DNA of 64,000 nucleotides from Prochlorococcus sp. AG-402-B05 (GTDB lineage: Bacteria; Cyanobacteriota; Cyanobacteriia; PCC-6307; Cyanobiaceae). A model generated the notes under the pieces. It searched no databases, was not told where the DNA came from, and saw only the letters and a list, made by a program, of their open reading frames with translations. Positions 17,997 through 27,823 of the stretch are shown in pieces. The stretch's first letter is position 1. Every line of letters begins with the position of its first letter. Location: contig QCHK01000006.1 of assembly GCA_003279635.1 (NCBI GenBank), positions 49,001 to 113,000 on the forward strand, in the 5' to 3' direction. The position numbers and the translations under genes are program-made.

Positions 17997-19484
17997 ATGG
18001 CTCTTGTTCTACTCCCAGGCTTAAATAACTTAATTGAAGACATTAGTGAGGAAAAAAAGCTTCCATCACAAGTCGTCGAAGCTGCTTTGAGAGAAGCACT
18101 TCTAAAAGGTTATGAACGCTATCGAAGAACTCTTTATTTAGGCATCAGCGAAGATCCTTTTGAAGAAGATTATTTTAGTAACTTTGATGTTGGTTTAGAT
18201 CTAGAAGAGGAGGGGTATAGAGTTTTAGCCAGTAAAATAATAGTTGAGGAGGTTGAGAGTGATGATCATCAAATAGCAATTGCAGAGGTTATGCAAGTTG
18301 CTGATGATGCTCAAGTTGGTGATACTGTTGTACTAGACGTAACTCCAGAGAAAGAAGATTTTGGAAGAATGGCTGCAGCTACAACTAAGCAAGTTTTAGC
18401 CCAAAAATTGAGAGATCAGCAAAGAAGAATGATTCAAGAGGAGTTTGCTGACCTAGAAGATCCAGTGCTAACTGCCAGGGTCATTAGATTTGAAAGGCAG
18501 TCAGTAATTATGGCAGTAAGCTCTGGTTTAGGTAGGCCAGAAGTAGAGGCAGAGCTTCCAAGACGAGATCAATTGCCAAATGATAATTATCGAGCAAACG
18601 CAACGTTTAAAGTATTTCTCAAAGAAGTCAGTGAAATTCCTAGGAGAGGACCTCAACTTTTTGTTAGCAGGTCAAACGCTGGATTGGTTGTTTATTTATT
18701 TGAGAATGAAGTTCCTGAAATTCAAGAAGGTTCAGTGCGTATAGTTGCTGTTGCTCGTGAAGCAAATCCACCTTCTAGAGCAGTAGGTCCCAGAACAAAA
18801 GTAGCTGTTGACAGTATTGAAAGAGAGGTGGACCCCGTTGGAGCATGTATTGGTGCTAGAGGGGCTCGAATTCAACAAGTAGTAAATGAACTTCGTGGAG
18901 AAAAAATAGATGTAATTCGTTGGTCTTCAGATCCTGTTCAATACATCTGCAATTCATTAAGTCCTGCAAAAGTTGAAGTGGTTAGACTTGTTGATCCAGA
19001 AGGTCAGCATGCTCATGTCTTAGTTCCTCCAGATCAACTTAGCCTCGCAATCGGTAGAGAAGGGCAAAATGTAAGACTTGCGGCAAGGCTTACAGGATGG
19101 AAAATAGATATCAAAAATTCACAAGAATATGATCAAGCCACTGAAGATTCGGAGGTTGCGGAATTAATTTCTCAAAGAGAAGAAGAAGAATCTTTACAGA
19201 GAGAAGCTGAGAAGAGATTAGAGGCAGAACAGACAGCTAGAGCTGAAGAAGATGCACGCTTAAGAGAGCTTTACCCCCTACCAGAAGACGAAGAAGACTT
19301 TCAAGATGATCAATTGTCAGACATCGATAGCAATGAATCTGAATCTGATTTTGAATCTTCTGAAAGTGATTCAAATTTCGATACTAATGAAACGGAAGCT
19401 GAAGAAAGTGATGCAGAGGAAACAATCAAAGAAACGGTTACTGCTGAAGATAAAATAATCACAGAAGAGGAAGGAACCCGGTGA
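17997..19484 (+). CDS. nusA: transcription termination/antitermination factor NusA
   Basis: Binds RNA polymerase and nascent RNA and modulates pausing, termination and antitermination. An N-terminal polymerase-binding domain is followed by an S1-like region (about 110-200) and KH domains (about 210-370; VGACIGARGARIQ and LAIGREGQNVRLAARLTGW). A long Glu/Asp/Ser-rich acidic tail covers the last 110 residues in place of the E. coli acidic repeats. The stop overlaps the ylxR start by 4 bp (GTGA). Confidence 0.97.
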   Translation: MALVLLPGLNNLIEDISEEKKLPSQVVEAALREALLKGYERYRRTLYLGISEDPFEEDYFSNFDVGLDLEEEGYRVLASKIIVEEVESDDHQIAIAEVMQVADDAQVGDTVVLDVTPEKEDFGRMAAATTKQVLAQKLRDQQRRMIQEEFADLEDPVLTARVIRFERQSVIMAVSSGLGRPEVEAELPRRDQLPNDNYRANATFKVFLKEVSEIPRRGPQLFVSRSNAGLVVYLFENEVPEIQEGSVRIVAVAREANPPSRAVGPRTKVAVDSIEREVDPVGACIGARGARIQQVVNELRGEKIDVIRWSSDPVQYICNSLSPAKVEVVRLVDPEGQHAHVLVPPDQLSLAIGREGQNVRLAARLTGWKIDIKNSQEYDQATEDSEVAELISQREEEESLQREAEKRLEAEQTARAEEDARLRELYPLPEDEEDFQDDQLSDIDSNESESDFESSESDSNFDTNETEAEESDAEETIKETVTAEDKIITEEEGTR

Positions 19485-19756
19485 GTCAAACCCCCATTCT
19501 GCGTAGGTGTGTAGCTTGCAAAAAAGTTCTTGATCGCAAGTATTTTTTAAAAGTTACTAGAGATTTTCAGAATGGAGTGGTTTTCGCAGGCGGGATGGGA
19601 AGATCAGCCTATCTCTGTCCAACTGAGTCATGTTTTGAAGAAGCTTTGAAGCGTAAAAGATTACAAAAGGCTTTGAGATGTGATATTCACTCAAGCGTTT
19701 TCAATATGCTCCAAAAACAACTTAATACCTGCATTGATTCAGATACTGAGGCATGA
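19481..19756 (+). CDS. ylxR: YlxR family (DUF448) RNA-binding protein
   Basis: Small conserved protein found between nusA and infB in most bacteria. The CVACKKVLDRKYFLKVTR segment near residue 10 and GRSAYLCP near 45 match the YlxR fold with its basic RNA-binding face. Members have been described as RNA-binding and as regulators of gene expression; its role here is unknown. It starts with GTG inside the nusA stop, showing translational coupling. Confidence 0.92.
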   Translation: MSQTPILRRCVACKKVLDRKYFLKVTRDFQNGVVFAGGMGRSAYLCPTESCFEEALKRKRLQKALRCDIHSSVFNMLQKQLNTCIDSDTEA

Positions 19757-19816
19757 TGTTCATTAAGAGAACTCAGTCAACTCAAAAACCAAATCTAAAG
19801 TTCAAGCACAACATTA

Positions 19817-22800
19817 ATGACCAGCAGCGGCAAAATCAGAATTTATGAATTGTCCAAGGATTTAAGCCTTGACAATAAAGATGTGCTAGACGCAGCCCGA
19901 AAACTTGCAATAGCAGCAAAAAGCCACAGCAGCTCGATAAGCAGTCTTGAGGCAAATCAAATCAAAGATTTTCTAAAAAAAAGCAATACTTTAAAAACGA
20001 CCAGTAAACCCAGCAAGAAATTAGACAAACAAATTCTCTCCGTTAAAAAAAGTCATATCAAAACTCAAAAGGATCAGAAGACCGAACCTAAGCAAAAAAA
20101 ACCAGATCAATCAGAGTTTTCACAAGCAAAGTTAAATACCCCTTTAAAACCAAGTCAAACTTTAATTAAAAACCAAGGATCCTCTCAAGCTAATAACCAA
20201 GAAACTTTAAAAAATAAATTTCCTGCACAACAGCAAATAACGGCACCCTCTAAACCAAACAAACCATTACCACCAAAGCCAAGAGAAGAGGTAAAACCTC
20301 CTATTTCTAAGCCCTTCACTCAAGCCGAGAGGGCGACTCAACATTCCGAACAAAAAAAAGATGGCCAATTCAGAAACCAACCAAATAGATCTGAATTAGC
20401 TAAAAAACCAATTGGTCAACCACAGCAAATTAATTCTCAGGGACCAAAGAGACCGTTGGCACCACCAAGCAGACCAAAAATAAATATTCAAGATAAAAAA
20501 CATTTACAACCTAATAACCAAAAGGCAAAAACAAGAATTAATCAAGGTGATCTTTCTCCTCAGAAAGTTGGTCAAGGTAATATCCAAAAAATTAAAAGTC
20601 AAAATAAACAGAATTCACCATCAAGGACGCCTCAGCCTCCAGCTAAAGGAAATACTCTTGAACTTGTAGGTGCCCCAATACGAAGAGAAAAACCTGTAAA
20701 GAAACCTCCGACGAACGAAATAAGAAACAAGCCACCAATGCCATCAAGGCCTGGCGCACCAAAACCTCCAGTCTCAGCTAATCGTCAAGGATTATCAAAT
20801 CGACAAGGTCTTAATAACAGAATGGGAGGTCCAGGTCGACCTAGTTCCCCAAATCGACAAGGTCCTAATCGAGGTGGAGTAGTCAATAGAACTACTCAAG
20901 GTCAAAACCGTCCCGGAGCCAACAATCGAGCAGGAGCGCCAGTTCGTAATGGATCTCCAAATCGAGGTGGGATGCAAAATAGACCTGGAGTTCCTACCAG
21001 GTCATTAGGTGGGCCAAACCGTTCTAATAATCGACCAGGGGTTCCGTCTGGAATGAGAAAACCAGTTGCACCTAGTGAATTGATGCAACTGCAAAAGCCA
21101 CAAGCCAGACCAAATGCTCCACAAAGAAAAACTGATTCCCCAACTAGCCCTAGACCTAAAAGAGAAAACTCAACTGGAGCAAGGCCACCGGTAAACAGAC
21201 CAACTCCAGCAGCTCCTAAAAAGCCAGCTCATAGACCTGGTGGTACCGCTACAGCTCCAAGAAGGACAGGAAGACCTGATTGGGATGACAGTGCAAAGCT
21301 TGATGCTTTAAGAAATAAATCCCCTCAAAAACAGCGTCAAAAGGTCCACATCATTGGAGAAAATGATGATGCACTAACTGCAGAAAGAGGTGGATTCGCA
21401 GGGGAACAACAAGCTGTTGTTCTCTCAGCAAGCTTGGCACGACCATCTAAGCCCAAAGCTGGGAAGAGAAACAATGGGAAGCCTTTAACTGCTCTGAGAA
21501 AACGTAAAAAAGAAACAACTCGCCAAAGGCAACGAAGACGTGCGATGGAATTAAGAGCCGCTAGAGAAGCAAAACTCATAAGACCGGAAATGATTGTTGT
21601 TCCAGAAGACAATCTCACAGTTCAAGAGCTTGCTGACATGTTGAGTGTTGAGAGTTCCGAAATAATTAAATCATTATTTTTTAAAGGAATTATTGCAACT
21701 GTTACGCAATCACTAGATCTAGCAACAATCGAAACAGTTGCTGAGGAATTTGGCGTACCTGTTCTTCAAGATGATGTTGAAGAAGCAGCGAAGAAGACAG
21801 TTGAAATGATTGAGGAGGGAGATTTAAAATACTTAATAAGAAGACCTCCTGTCGTTACGGTGATGGGGCACGTTGATCATGGGAAAACATCTTTACTAGA
21901 CGCTATTAGAAAAGCAAGGGTTGCAGCAGGGGAAGCTGGAGGGATTACTCAGCACATTGGTGCTTATCAAATTGAGACTGAACATGATGGATCTACTAAG
22001 AAACTAACTTTTCTTGATACCCCTGGACATGAAGCTTTTACAGCGATGAGAGCTAGAGGCACTAGGGTCACAGATGTAGCGATTTTAGTTGTAGCTGCTG
22101 ATGATGGCGTTAGGCCTCAAACCCTCGAAGCTATTAGCCATGCAAGAGCCGCAAAAGTTCCCATTGTCGTAGCAATCAACAAAATTGATAAAGAAGGATC
22201 TTCTCCTGACCGCGTAAAACAAGAGTTATCAGAGCAGGATTTATTGTCAGAAGAATGGGGAGGAGACGTGGTTATGGTTCCCGTTAGTGCCATTAAAGGC
22301 GAAAACATTGATAAACTTTTAGAGATGGTTTTACTCGTAACTGAGGTAGAGGATTTACAAGCTAACCCAGACAGATTGGCTAAAGGTACAGTAATTGAAG
22401 CCCACTTAGACAAAGCGAAAGGGCCTGTTGCAACATTACTAATTCAAAACGGTACCCTTAAATCAGGAGATGTAGTCGCAGCTGGTCCAGTGCTTGGGAA
22501 AGTAAGAGCGATGGTAGATGAAAATGGATCTAGGATTAAAGAAGCAGGTCCATCTTGTCCAGTGGAAGCTCTTGGATTCAGTGAAGTACCAACAGCTGGA
22601 GATGAGTTTGAAGTTTACCCGGATGAGAAGGCTGCAAGAGCAGTTGTGGGAGAACGCGCCACAGATGCTAGAGCCGCAAAACTAGCTCAGCAAATGGCTT
22701 CCAGACGAGTTTCTCTTTCCTCGATGTCTGGACAAGCAAGTGAGGGTGAACTTAAAGAATTAAATATCATCCTCAAAGCTGACGTGCAAGGAAGTTTAGA

Positions 22801-23368
22801 AGCAATACTTGGTTCTCTAGAACAGCTTCCTAAAGACGAGGTCCAAGTAAGAGTATTACTATCAGCTCCAGGAGAAATCACTGAAACTGATATTGATTTA
22901 GCAGCGGCCTCTGGTGCAGTCATAGTTGGATTTAACACTTCAATGGCATCGGGTGCTAAGCGCGCAGCTGATGCTAATGGTGTTGACGTAAGAGATTACG
23001 AGGTTATTTATAAACTTTTAGAAGATATCCAATTAGCAATGGAGGGTCTTCTAGAACCAGAAATGGTAGAGGAAGCTCTTGGTGTTGCTGAGGTTAGAGC
23101 AATATTTTCAATTGGCAAAAGTGCCGTTGCTGGTTGCTATGTAACAAATGGAAAAATACAACGGAATTGTAGAGCCAGAGTCAAAAGAGGAAAGCAAATC
23201 GTTTTTGAAGGCGATCTAGATTCACTAAAAAGGAATAAAGATGACGTCAAAGATGTATCAACAGGCTTCGAATGCGGAATAGGCTGTGATCGCTTCGCGA
23301 ACTGGGAAGAGGGAGATCAAATCGAAGCCTTCAAGCTTGTTACTCAAAGAAGAAAATTGACTAATTAG
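19817..23368 (+). CDS. infB: translation initiation factor IF-2
   Basis: GTPase that brings fMet-tRNA to the 30S subunit and promotes subunit joining. The G domain shows [17 protein letters not shown] and NKID motifs (about residues 685-800), followed by domains II, III and the C-terminal fMet-tRNA-binding part. The N-terminal 500 residues are a long low-complexity Lys/Pro/Gln/Asn region with many NRQG/NRxG units, much longer than in E. coli. An IF2_N domain ([11 protein letters not shown]) sits at about 595. It ends the rimP-nusA-ylxR-infB operon. Confidence 0.98.
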   Translation: MTSSGKIRIYELSKDLSLDNKDVLDAARKLAIAAKSHSSSISSLEANQIKDFLKKSNTLKTTSKPSKKLDKQILSVKKSHIKTQKDQKTEPKQKKPDQSEFSQAKLNTPLKPSQTLIKNQGSSQANNQETLKNKFPAQQQITAPSKPNKPLPPKPREEVKPPISKPFTQAERATQHSEQKKDGQFRNQPNRSELAKKPIGQPQQINSQGPKRPLAPPSRPKINIQDKKHLQPNNQKAKTRINQGDLSPQKVGQGNIQKIKSQNKQNSPSRTPQPPAKGNTLELVGAPIRREKPVKKPPTNEIRNKPPMPSRPGAPKPPVSANRQGLSNRQGLNNRMGGPGRPSSPNRQGPNRGGVVNRTTQGQNRPGANNRAGAPVRNGSPNRGGMQNRPGVPTRSLGGPNRSNNRPGVPSGMRKPVAPSELMQLQKPQARPNAPQRKTDSPTSPRPKRENSTGARPPVNRPTPAAPKKPAHRPGGTATAPRRTGRPDWDDSAKLDALRNKSPQKQRQKVHIIGENDDALTAERGGFAGEQQAVVLSASLARPSKPKAGKRNNGKPLTALRKRKKETTRQRQRRRAMELRAAREAKLIRPEMIVVPEDNLTVQELADMLSVESSEIIKSLFFKGIIATVTQSLDLATIETVAEEFGVPVLQDDVEEAAKKTVEMIEEGDLKYLIRRPPVVTVMGHVDHGKTSLLDAIRKARVAAGEAGGITQHIGAYQIETEHDGSTKKLTFLDTPGHEAFTAMRARGTRVTDVAILVVAADDGVRPQTLEAISHARAAKVPIVVAINKIDKEGSSPDRVKQELSEQDLLSEEWGGDVVMVPVSAIKGENIDKLLEMVLLVTEVEDLQANPDRLAKGTVIEAHLDKAKGPVATLLIQNGTLKSGDVVAAGPVLGKVRAMVDENGSRIKEAGPSCPVEALGFSEVPTAGDEFEVYPDEKAARAVVGERATDARAAKLAQQMASRRVSLSSMSGQASEGELKELNIILKADVQGSLEAILGSLEQLPKDEVQVRVLLSAPGEITETDIDLAAASGAVIVGFNTSMASGAKRAADANGVDVRDYEVIYKLLEDIQLAMEGLLEPEMVEEALGVAEVRAIFSIGKSAVAGCYVTNGKIQRNCRARVKRGKQIVFEGDLDSLKRNKDDVKDVSTGFECGIGCDRFANWEEGDQIEAFKLVTQRRKLTN
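20760..21060 (+). repeat. degenerate Asn-Arg-Gly/Pro coding repeat in infB
   Basis: About 100 codons of infB consist of irregular units built on AAT-CGA-CAA-GGT or AAC-CGT/AGA-CCT-GGA (NRQG, NRPG, NRGG). The repeats are imperfect and in frame, typical of a disordered linker that changes length by slippage. Confidence 0.6.
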
Positions 23369-23424
23369 CTTCGCTTATTAGTTAGACCCTAAACCTGACT
23401 AGATAATTAATAAAAGCTCGACCA

Positions 23425-23691
23425 CTAATTTGATTCCTCTTTACTCCTATCTTTAAACAACAAAAAACCCAAAATTACTAATGCTGAGGTTTGTATTGCA
23501 AGATCATTGATAGATACAGTATCCCCTGCAATAATATTGGTAATCATAATAAATAAGCCTAAGGCCGCTGACCCAAAGAGTGCTATCCAAACAGCTCTTC
23601 TCAAGCCCCGATAAGGATTTTTAGTCTCCTTCAACAGTCGAGCTCTTAAATTCGGATCCAGATTGGAATCAGGCTTACTAGAGTTGCTCAA
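23425..23691 (-). CDS. DUF3493 small membrane protein
   Basis: An 88-residue protein with a charged N-terminal half (LRARLLKETKNPYRGLRRAVW) and two hydrophobic segments (about 36-53 and 62-78). This matches the DUF3493 family of cyanobacteria and plants, of unknown biochemical function. I use the TTG at 23691. The longer open frame to 23787 reads through the antisense of a tRNA and gives an artefactual N terminus. Confidence 0.8.
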   Translation of the reverse strand: MSNSSKPDSNLDPNLRARLLKETKNPYRGLRRAVWIALFGSAALGLFIMITNIIAGDTVSINDLAIQTSALVILGFLLFKDRSKEESN

Positions 23692-23724
23692 AAATAAAAT
23701 TAAAGATGATAAGTTTATTCTAGT

Positions 23725-23796
23725 GCCGGTGTAGCTCAGGGGTAGAGCAACTGATTCGTAACCAGTAGGTCGGTGGTTCAATTCCACTCATCGGCA
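23725..23796 (+). tRNA. tRNA-Thr (anticodon CGT)
   Basis: A 72-nt cloverleaf. Acceptor stem GCCGGTG pairs with CATCGGC (one G-T), discriminator A, no encoded CCA. The D arm is GCTC...GAGC. The anticodon loop TTCGTAA gives anticodon CGT, reading ACG threonine. The T arm is GGTGG TTCAATT CCACT. The last anticodon-stem pair is an A-C mismatch. Confidence 0.93.
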
Positions 23797-24055
23797 TAAA
23801 GTTTTTAAATAACTTTGCAGAGAATTTTCCTGAAAGAAGGTGATCTAAATAAAGCACTTATTTAAATATTTCTTCTTTTATGAAAACTGTAATTACTCCC
23901 GAAATGACTAAGACCTTCTCTTCGAAAAAAACTTTGACTAATGATTTGAAGAAAAGCGCCTAGGTATTCTGCTCATAACGAAAATGATCTCGATATGTTA
24001 GGGTCTTAGCGCTCTAAATGTATGTCATCGGTTTTTACCCTTACAAACAAAGGTT

Positions 24056-24802
24056 ATGACTTCTACTGCTCCTAACGAGAATGTTAAGGATAATTTAAAA
24101 GATCAAATTTCTTGCAAATTAGTCTCAGAAATAATTCGTGAGCGCATTCAAGCTAATGGAGCCAGATTCCATGCAAATGATAATATTTCTGATTTCATTC
24201 AACCTGGAGAATTAGAAACTCTTGAGAGAGAAGTTGCAACGAGAGTTAGAGATTTGCTGAAAACTTTATTGATTGATGTTGATAATGACCACAACACTCA
24301 AGAGACTGCAGAACGAGTTTCCAGAATGTATCTAAATGAAGTATTCAAAGGCAGATACCACCCTCAACCTAAAGTAACCAATTTCCCTAATGATAGAAAT
24401 TTAGATGAGATTTATACACTTGGTCCAATTACTGTTCGATCTGCATGTTCTCATCACTTTGTCCCAATTCTTGGAGATTGCTGGATAGGAATAAAACCTG
24501 GAGAAAAAGTTATTGGAATTTCTAAGTTTGCAAGAGTAGCTGATTGGGTTTTTTCTAGACCACATATTCAAGAAGAAGCCGTAATGATTCTTGCCGATGA
24601 AATAGAACGTTTGTGTGAACCTAAAGGCCTAGCAATTCTTGTTAAAGCTCAACATTATTGTATGAAATGGAGAGGAGTAAAAGAGCCAGAAACCAGCATG
24701 ATCAATTCAATTGTTAGGGGTGATTTTCGTCATGACGCAAGCTTGAAGCAGGAGTTCTTTGAGCTTGTTAAGCAACAGTCCAATTTCGGTAAAAATTATT
24801 AG
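24056..24802 (+). CDS. folE: GTP cyclohydrolase I
   Basis: Converts GTP to dihydroneopterin triphosphate, the first step of folate and pterin synthesis. The zinc ligands are visible as C131, H134 (SACSHHFVP) and C202 (QHYCMKWRG), with the same spacing as E. coli Cys110/His113/Cys181, so this is the zinc-dependent type I enzyme. The N terminus is about 50 residues longer than the minimal enzyme. It lies just before the metal island, but I see no convincing Zur box in its leader. Confidence 0.96.
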   Translation: MTSTAPNENVKDNLKDQISCKLVSEIIRERIQANGARFHANDNISDFIQPGELETLEREVATRVRDLLKTLLIDVDNDHNTQETAERVSRMYLNEVFKGRYHPQPKVTNFPNDRNLDEIYTLGPITVRSACSHHFVPILGDCWIGIKPGEKVIGISKFARVADWVFSRPHIQEEAVMILADEIERLCEPKGLAILVKAQHYCMKWRGVKEPETSMINSIVRGDFRHDASLKQEFFELVKQQSNFGKNY

Positions 24803-24865
24803 AAAGTTTTAAAAAACTATAAACTGATCTAAAAGAGTAACCGCAATACTCACGAGACTTTAAAA

Positions 24866-26059
24866 CTAGAAATTAAAAGTAGTTTTAACCAAAGCTCCAT
24901 TAACGTCCTCTTTACCATCTTTCTCGACGACAAAGATAACTGGGGTGACTGTGACACTATCGTTCACTCTAAAATCGTAAAAAGATTCCCAAGCTAAAGG
25001 ATCCTCATAGCCACTGTCATCTCTATGAGTTTCGGCTGTCCCAATACCAAATCCAAACTTATTACCTTCAATCCACGCATTATTCCATATGAAGCCAACA
25101 GACCATGTATTGCCATCCTCAACCTTATTCATTGCAGTATCAGGACTATCTTCGTTTTCAGGATTCTTCCAACCAATACCAGCACTCAAGCTATAGTCGT
25201 CTCCAAATTTATAGCTACCACTAATTCCATAAGAAGAGTAATCATTAACATCAGGAGAATCATCTGTATTCCCATTATCCGCTTGGGTATAGGCAGCTGC
25301 AAGAGTAAATTTCTCATCAACCCATGCCAACTGAGTTGTTATATGATCTTTTCCTTGATCAGACAAGAAGCCAATCGAAGGATTTGATGCATCTTCTGAA
25401 ACGAAAAGTGCAGAAGCAACCAACTTTTCATGTGACCAAGTAATTCCAGCTCCAACTCCCATCTTTTTGGAATAAGTATCATTTGCTCCCGCCTGGTTTA
25501 GTACAAATAAAACTCCATCACCTGGATAAGTACTAGGCCACACTCCAAGCAAATCATCTTGACGAAGCTTGGGACCAAAAGTTACTTGAATATCATCTCC
25601 AACAGGTAACTGATAATAAGCCTTATGAAGTTGTAACGAATCACTACTACTGAAAGCAGTATCTAATCTTGCCTCACCCATCATTCCAAAGGGTTCCATC
25701 ATGCCAAAATTGCCAATACGAACAGCAGTTTTAAGCATGTCTTGACCCGTAAAACTGGTCATAAACATTAGCTTTGTATCATAATGAAAAACTGTTCCAT
25801 CCTTCTCCTCAGAACTAGACATTCCACCCATTCCACTCATTCCACTCATTCCAGAATCGCTAACTCCATCTACCCCACCTAAAATAAAAGTTGTTTTACC
25901 CATAAACATAGTTGAAGGGTATGAATTTCCCATATTCATATGACTACTATGGTGATCATGATGACCTTTGTGCTTGTTATCACCTCCTGCTTCAACAGCC
26001 ATTGGAGCCATGAAAGCTAAGGCAGCAGGGATTGAGAGCAGTTGAGCAAAGAGTTTCAT
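24866..26059 (-). CDS. outer-membrane porin with His/Met-rich N-terminal segment
   Basis: Cyanobacterial Som/OprB-like beta-barrel porin. The signal peptide begins MKLFAQLLSIPAALAFMAPM, which matches other picocyanobacterial porin signals and favours the ATG at 26059 over the in-frame start at 26098. The mature N terminus is a His cluster (KHKGHHDHHSSH) then Met/Gly repeats (GMSGMSGMGGM), an unusual metal-ligand-rich region. The rest alternates beta strands and ends in ...VKTTFNF with a terminal Phe, the outer-membrane barrel signature. No SLH domain is visible. Its position beside the zinc genes suggests a metal-related channel (inference). Confidence 0.85.
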   Translation of the reverse strand: MKLFAQLLSIPAALAFMAPMAVEAGGDNKHKGHHDHHSSHMNMGNSYPSTMFMGKTTFILGGVDGVSDSGMSGMSGMGGMSSSEEKDGTVFHYDTKLMFMTSFTGQDMLKTAVRIGNFGMMEPFGMMGEARLDTAFSSSDSLQLHKAYYQLPVGDDIQVTFGPKLRQDDLLGVWPSTYPGDGVLFVLNQAGANDTYSKKMGVGAGITWSHEKLVASALFVSEDASNPSIGFLSDQGKDHITTQLAWVDEKFTLAAAYTQADNGNTDDSPDVNDYSSYGISGSYKFGDDYSLSAGIGWKNPENEDSPDTAMNKVEDGNTWSVGFIWNNAWIEGNKFGFGIGTAETHRDDSGYEDPLAWESFYDFRVNDSVTVTPVIFVVEKDGKEDVNGALVKTTFNF

Positions 26060-26353
26060 AAGTCTTAAAGCACTAGCAAAATTAGCAAAACTAGTCATAT
26101 CTCACGAAACTAGCTTCTCAAACTTGTTAAATGCATAAAATATGTGCTTTTAGATACAAAAGATTTTGTTTTTAGTCTTTGCCAGAAAAAAACTGAGAAC
26201 CAATTTCCATCAAAATATAGTCTCAACAAGAAGAGATAAAGAATAGTTGGATGATTTGATTAGTTTTCTGTTCTAATTTTTATGAAATACTCAATGACAA
26301 AGCTCGAGGCCAAAGTAGTCTACATACTAGGTGTACTAGCCAAAACTAGATAA

Positions 26354-26614
26354 ATGGACAAACTTAAGCCTATTCTCTCCACAATTATTCTTTCTTTATC
26401 ATTTTCACTAATAGGATGTTCAGATAATACTCAAACAAAAGGTACTCCCTCTCTTTTTGAGACAAAAATAGAAGCCGAAAAAGCAGCAAAGGATTTCAAT
26501 TGCACTGGAGCTCATAAAATGGGTGACAAATGGATGCCTTGTAAAAGTCATTCTGCTCATGAAGATAAAGAAAACAACAAGTCAAGCAATGAACATCACC
26601 ATCATCATCACTAG
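26354..26614 (+). CDS. DUF3721 lipoprotein ending in hexahistidine
   Basis: An 86-residue lipoprotein: signal peptide with lipobox SLIGC (Cys22), then a DUF3721-type motif (KIEAEKAAKDFNC, TGAHKMG, WMPC; about 39-63), then a polar linker and six terminal histidines. Cys50, His54, Cys63 and the His tail are plausible metal ligands. DUF3721 has no established function. It precedes a second DUF3721 gene by 15 bp, so the two are probably co-transcribed, divergent from the porin. Confidence 0.75.
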   Translation: MDKLKPILSTIILSLSFSLIGCSDNTQTKGTPSLFETKIEAEKAAKDFNCTGAHKMGDKWMPCKSHSAHEDKENNKSSNEHHHHHH

Positions 26615-26629
26615 ATTTTCGAACAATAA

Positions 26630-27073
26630 ATGACAAACAATAATAGTACTAATCAAAAAGAGATCGAAGGTCCTTCGCATTGTGGAAGCAAACCAAAAAA
26701 TATTGCATTTGGCATAGCACCACTTGGATTCATTTCCATTGGTATTGTTCCCATGGGGATTGTAAGCATTGGGATTGTTCCCATGGGCGTCGTTTCTATT
26801 GGCGCTGTAGCCATGGGAGTATTAAATGCCTCAATAGTAGGAATGGGAATATTTTCTGCCGGAATAACAACCATGGGTCTTAAGGTATGGAGTCCAGAAA
26901 ACAATGCTATTCAGGAGTCAATCAATCGTTCTAATTCTTCGTCTTCAAAAAATATATATGCATATCCAACTAAAGCTCAGGCAGAGATCGAAGCCAAAAA
27001 GATCGGATGCAATGGTGTCCATAAGATGGGTAAATTATGGATGCCTTGTGCAATCCATATAAACCCTAACTAA
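26630..27073 (+). CDS. DUF3721 protein with six decapeptide glycine repeats
   Basis: 147 residues. Positions 27-86 consist of six ten-residue units with consensus IGIVPMGIVS (Gly every 5 residues), a hydrophobic glycine-zipper-like or stacked-strand region likely to be membrane associated. The C terminus repeats the DUF3721 motif of its neighbour: TKAQAEIEAKKIGC, NGVHKMG, WMPC (about 114-140). There is no clear signal peptide. Function unknown; the shared C-terminal motif points to a paired metal-related role. Confidence 0.7.
   Translation: MTNNNSTNQKEIEGPSHCGSKPKNIAFGIAPLGFISIGIVPMGIVSIGIVPMGVVSIGAVAMGVLNASIVGMGIFSAGITTMGLKVWSPENNAIQESINRSNSSSSKNIYAYPTKAQAEIEAKKIGCNGVHKMGKLWMPCAIHINPN
26738..26827 (+). 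repeat. three tandem 30-bp units
   Basis: Three consecutive units of 30 bp starting ATTGGTATTGTTCCCATGGG, ATTGGGATTGTTCCCATGGG and ATTGGCGCTGTAGCCATGGG. They encode the decapeptide repeats of the overlying gene. Flanking units are more diverged. Confidence 0.8.
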
Positions 27074-27205
27074 TCTTGAGGTAATTAAGAATTTAAAGTT
27101 GTTGTATAAAGTTCTTGGCAATATATCTAAAAAAGACATAAATCATCCCCCTGTTTTTTAACAAATTAGGATTTAATTAACTTTCGAAAAGTGATCTTAA
27201 TTGTT

Positions 27206-27823
27206 CTAAGAATATATATCTTCAACTAATATTGAACCCTTTTCGCAAATTTGCTGCTGTGAAGGGAACTTTTTATCGGAACAACAACATTCTCCTCTAT
27301 CAGAATTGTTTATCCAATTAATGATCCCTGTTCGAATTGGTTGAGGACATACATCTCCTTCTTTGAGGTGATTAATTTCTTCGCTTGTTAAAGGATCAGC
27401 ATGTTCAATAAAAAGAGACTCTTTAAGTCTAAAAGAACATGTCTCATCCCATTGTTCAAAACAATTTATATGGTTTATAAAATCATTCCATGCCTCTTTT
27501 ATTGATCTATATCCCTTTCTTTTTAATTCTTTTCTAAAAACAGCTTTGATAAATTCATTAAAATTTTCTACTTCTTGAGATGTAAAAGGTTGAGTTCTTT
27601 GCGCTTTAAGTGCTGGCAATTGAAGATTATTTTCAATTAATTGAAGCCTTTGTTCAATTGTTTGAAATCTAGAATCTATCGACTCAACAGGAAGGTTCTC
27701 TATTTGATTAACAAAACAATCAGAGACATAACCAACCAATGACTTTCCCGAAATCCTTGCACTCTCTTTGATCTTTTCTAAGAGTTTTGGATCAATACTT
27801 ACATTGAGTTGCGCTCTCTTCAT
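27206..27823 (-). CDS. ribbon-helix-helix N-terminal protein with Cys-rich tail
   Basis: 205 residues. Residues 3-45 look like a CopG/Arc-type ribbon-helix-helix DNA-binding unit (AQLNVSIDPKLLEKIKESA, then a helix). A coiled-coil-like stretch (SRFQTIEQRLQLIENNLQL) follows, then a novel domain, and a tail with CCC at about 179-181 and another Cys near 193. It could be a small regulator whose Cys cluster senses metal, given its place between the DUF3721 genes and znuB. I do not recognise the family of the C-terminal part. Confidence 0.55.
   Translation of the reverse strand: MKRAQLNVSIDPKLLEKIKESARISGKSLVGYVSDCFVNQIENLPVESIDSRFQTIEQRLQLIENNLQLPALKAQRTQPFTSQEVENFNEFIKAVFRKELKRKGYRSIKEAWNDFINHINCFEQWDETCSFRLKESLFIEHADPLTSEEINHLKEGDVCPQPIRTGIINWINNSDRGECCCSDKKFPSQQQICEKGSILVEDIYS

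Noticed and set aside
23360..23382. Hairpin at the infB stop codon as terminator
   Set aside because: The stem has a mismatch, overlaps the stop codon and lacks a T-tract.
23692..23787. N-terminal extension of the DUF3493 frame
   Set aside because: It is the antisense of the tRNA-Thr gene; the family sequence begins at the TTG at 23691.
23880..23963. 27-codon open frame after the tRNA (MKTVITPEMTK...)
   Set aside because: Too short, with no RBS I trust and no recognisable homology; it could still be a real peptide.
23978..23992. CGAAAATGATCTCGA upstream of folE as a Zur box
   Set aside because: Only the left half matches; the right half has no symmetry.
26653..26904. 83-codon minus-strand frame opposite the decapeptide-repeat gene
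   Set aside because: It is a mirror of the 30-bp repeats; the plus frame carries the DUF3721 motif.
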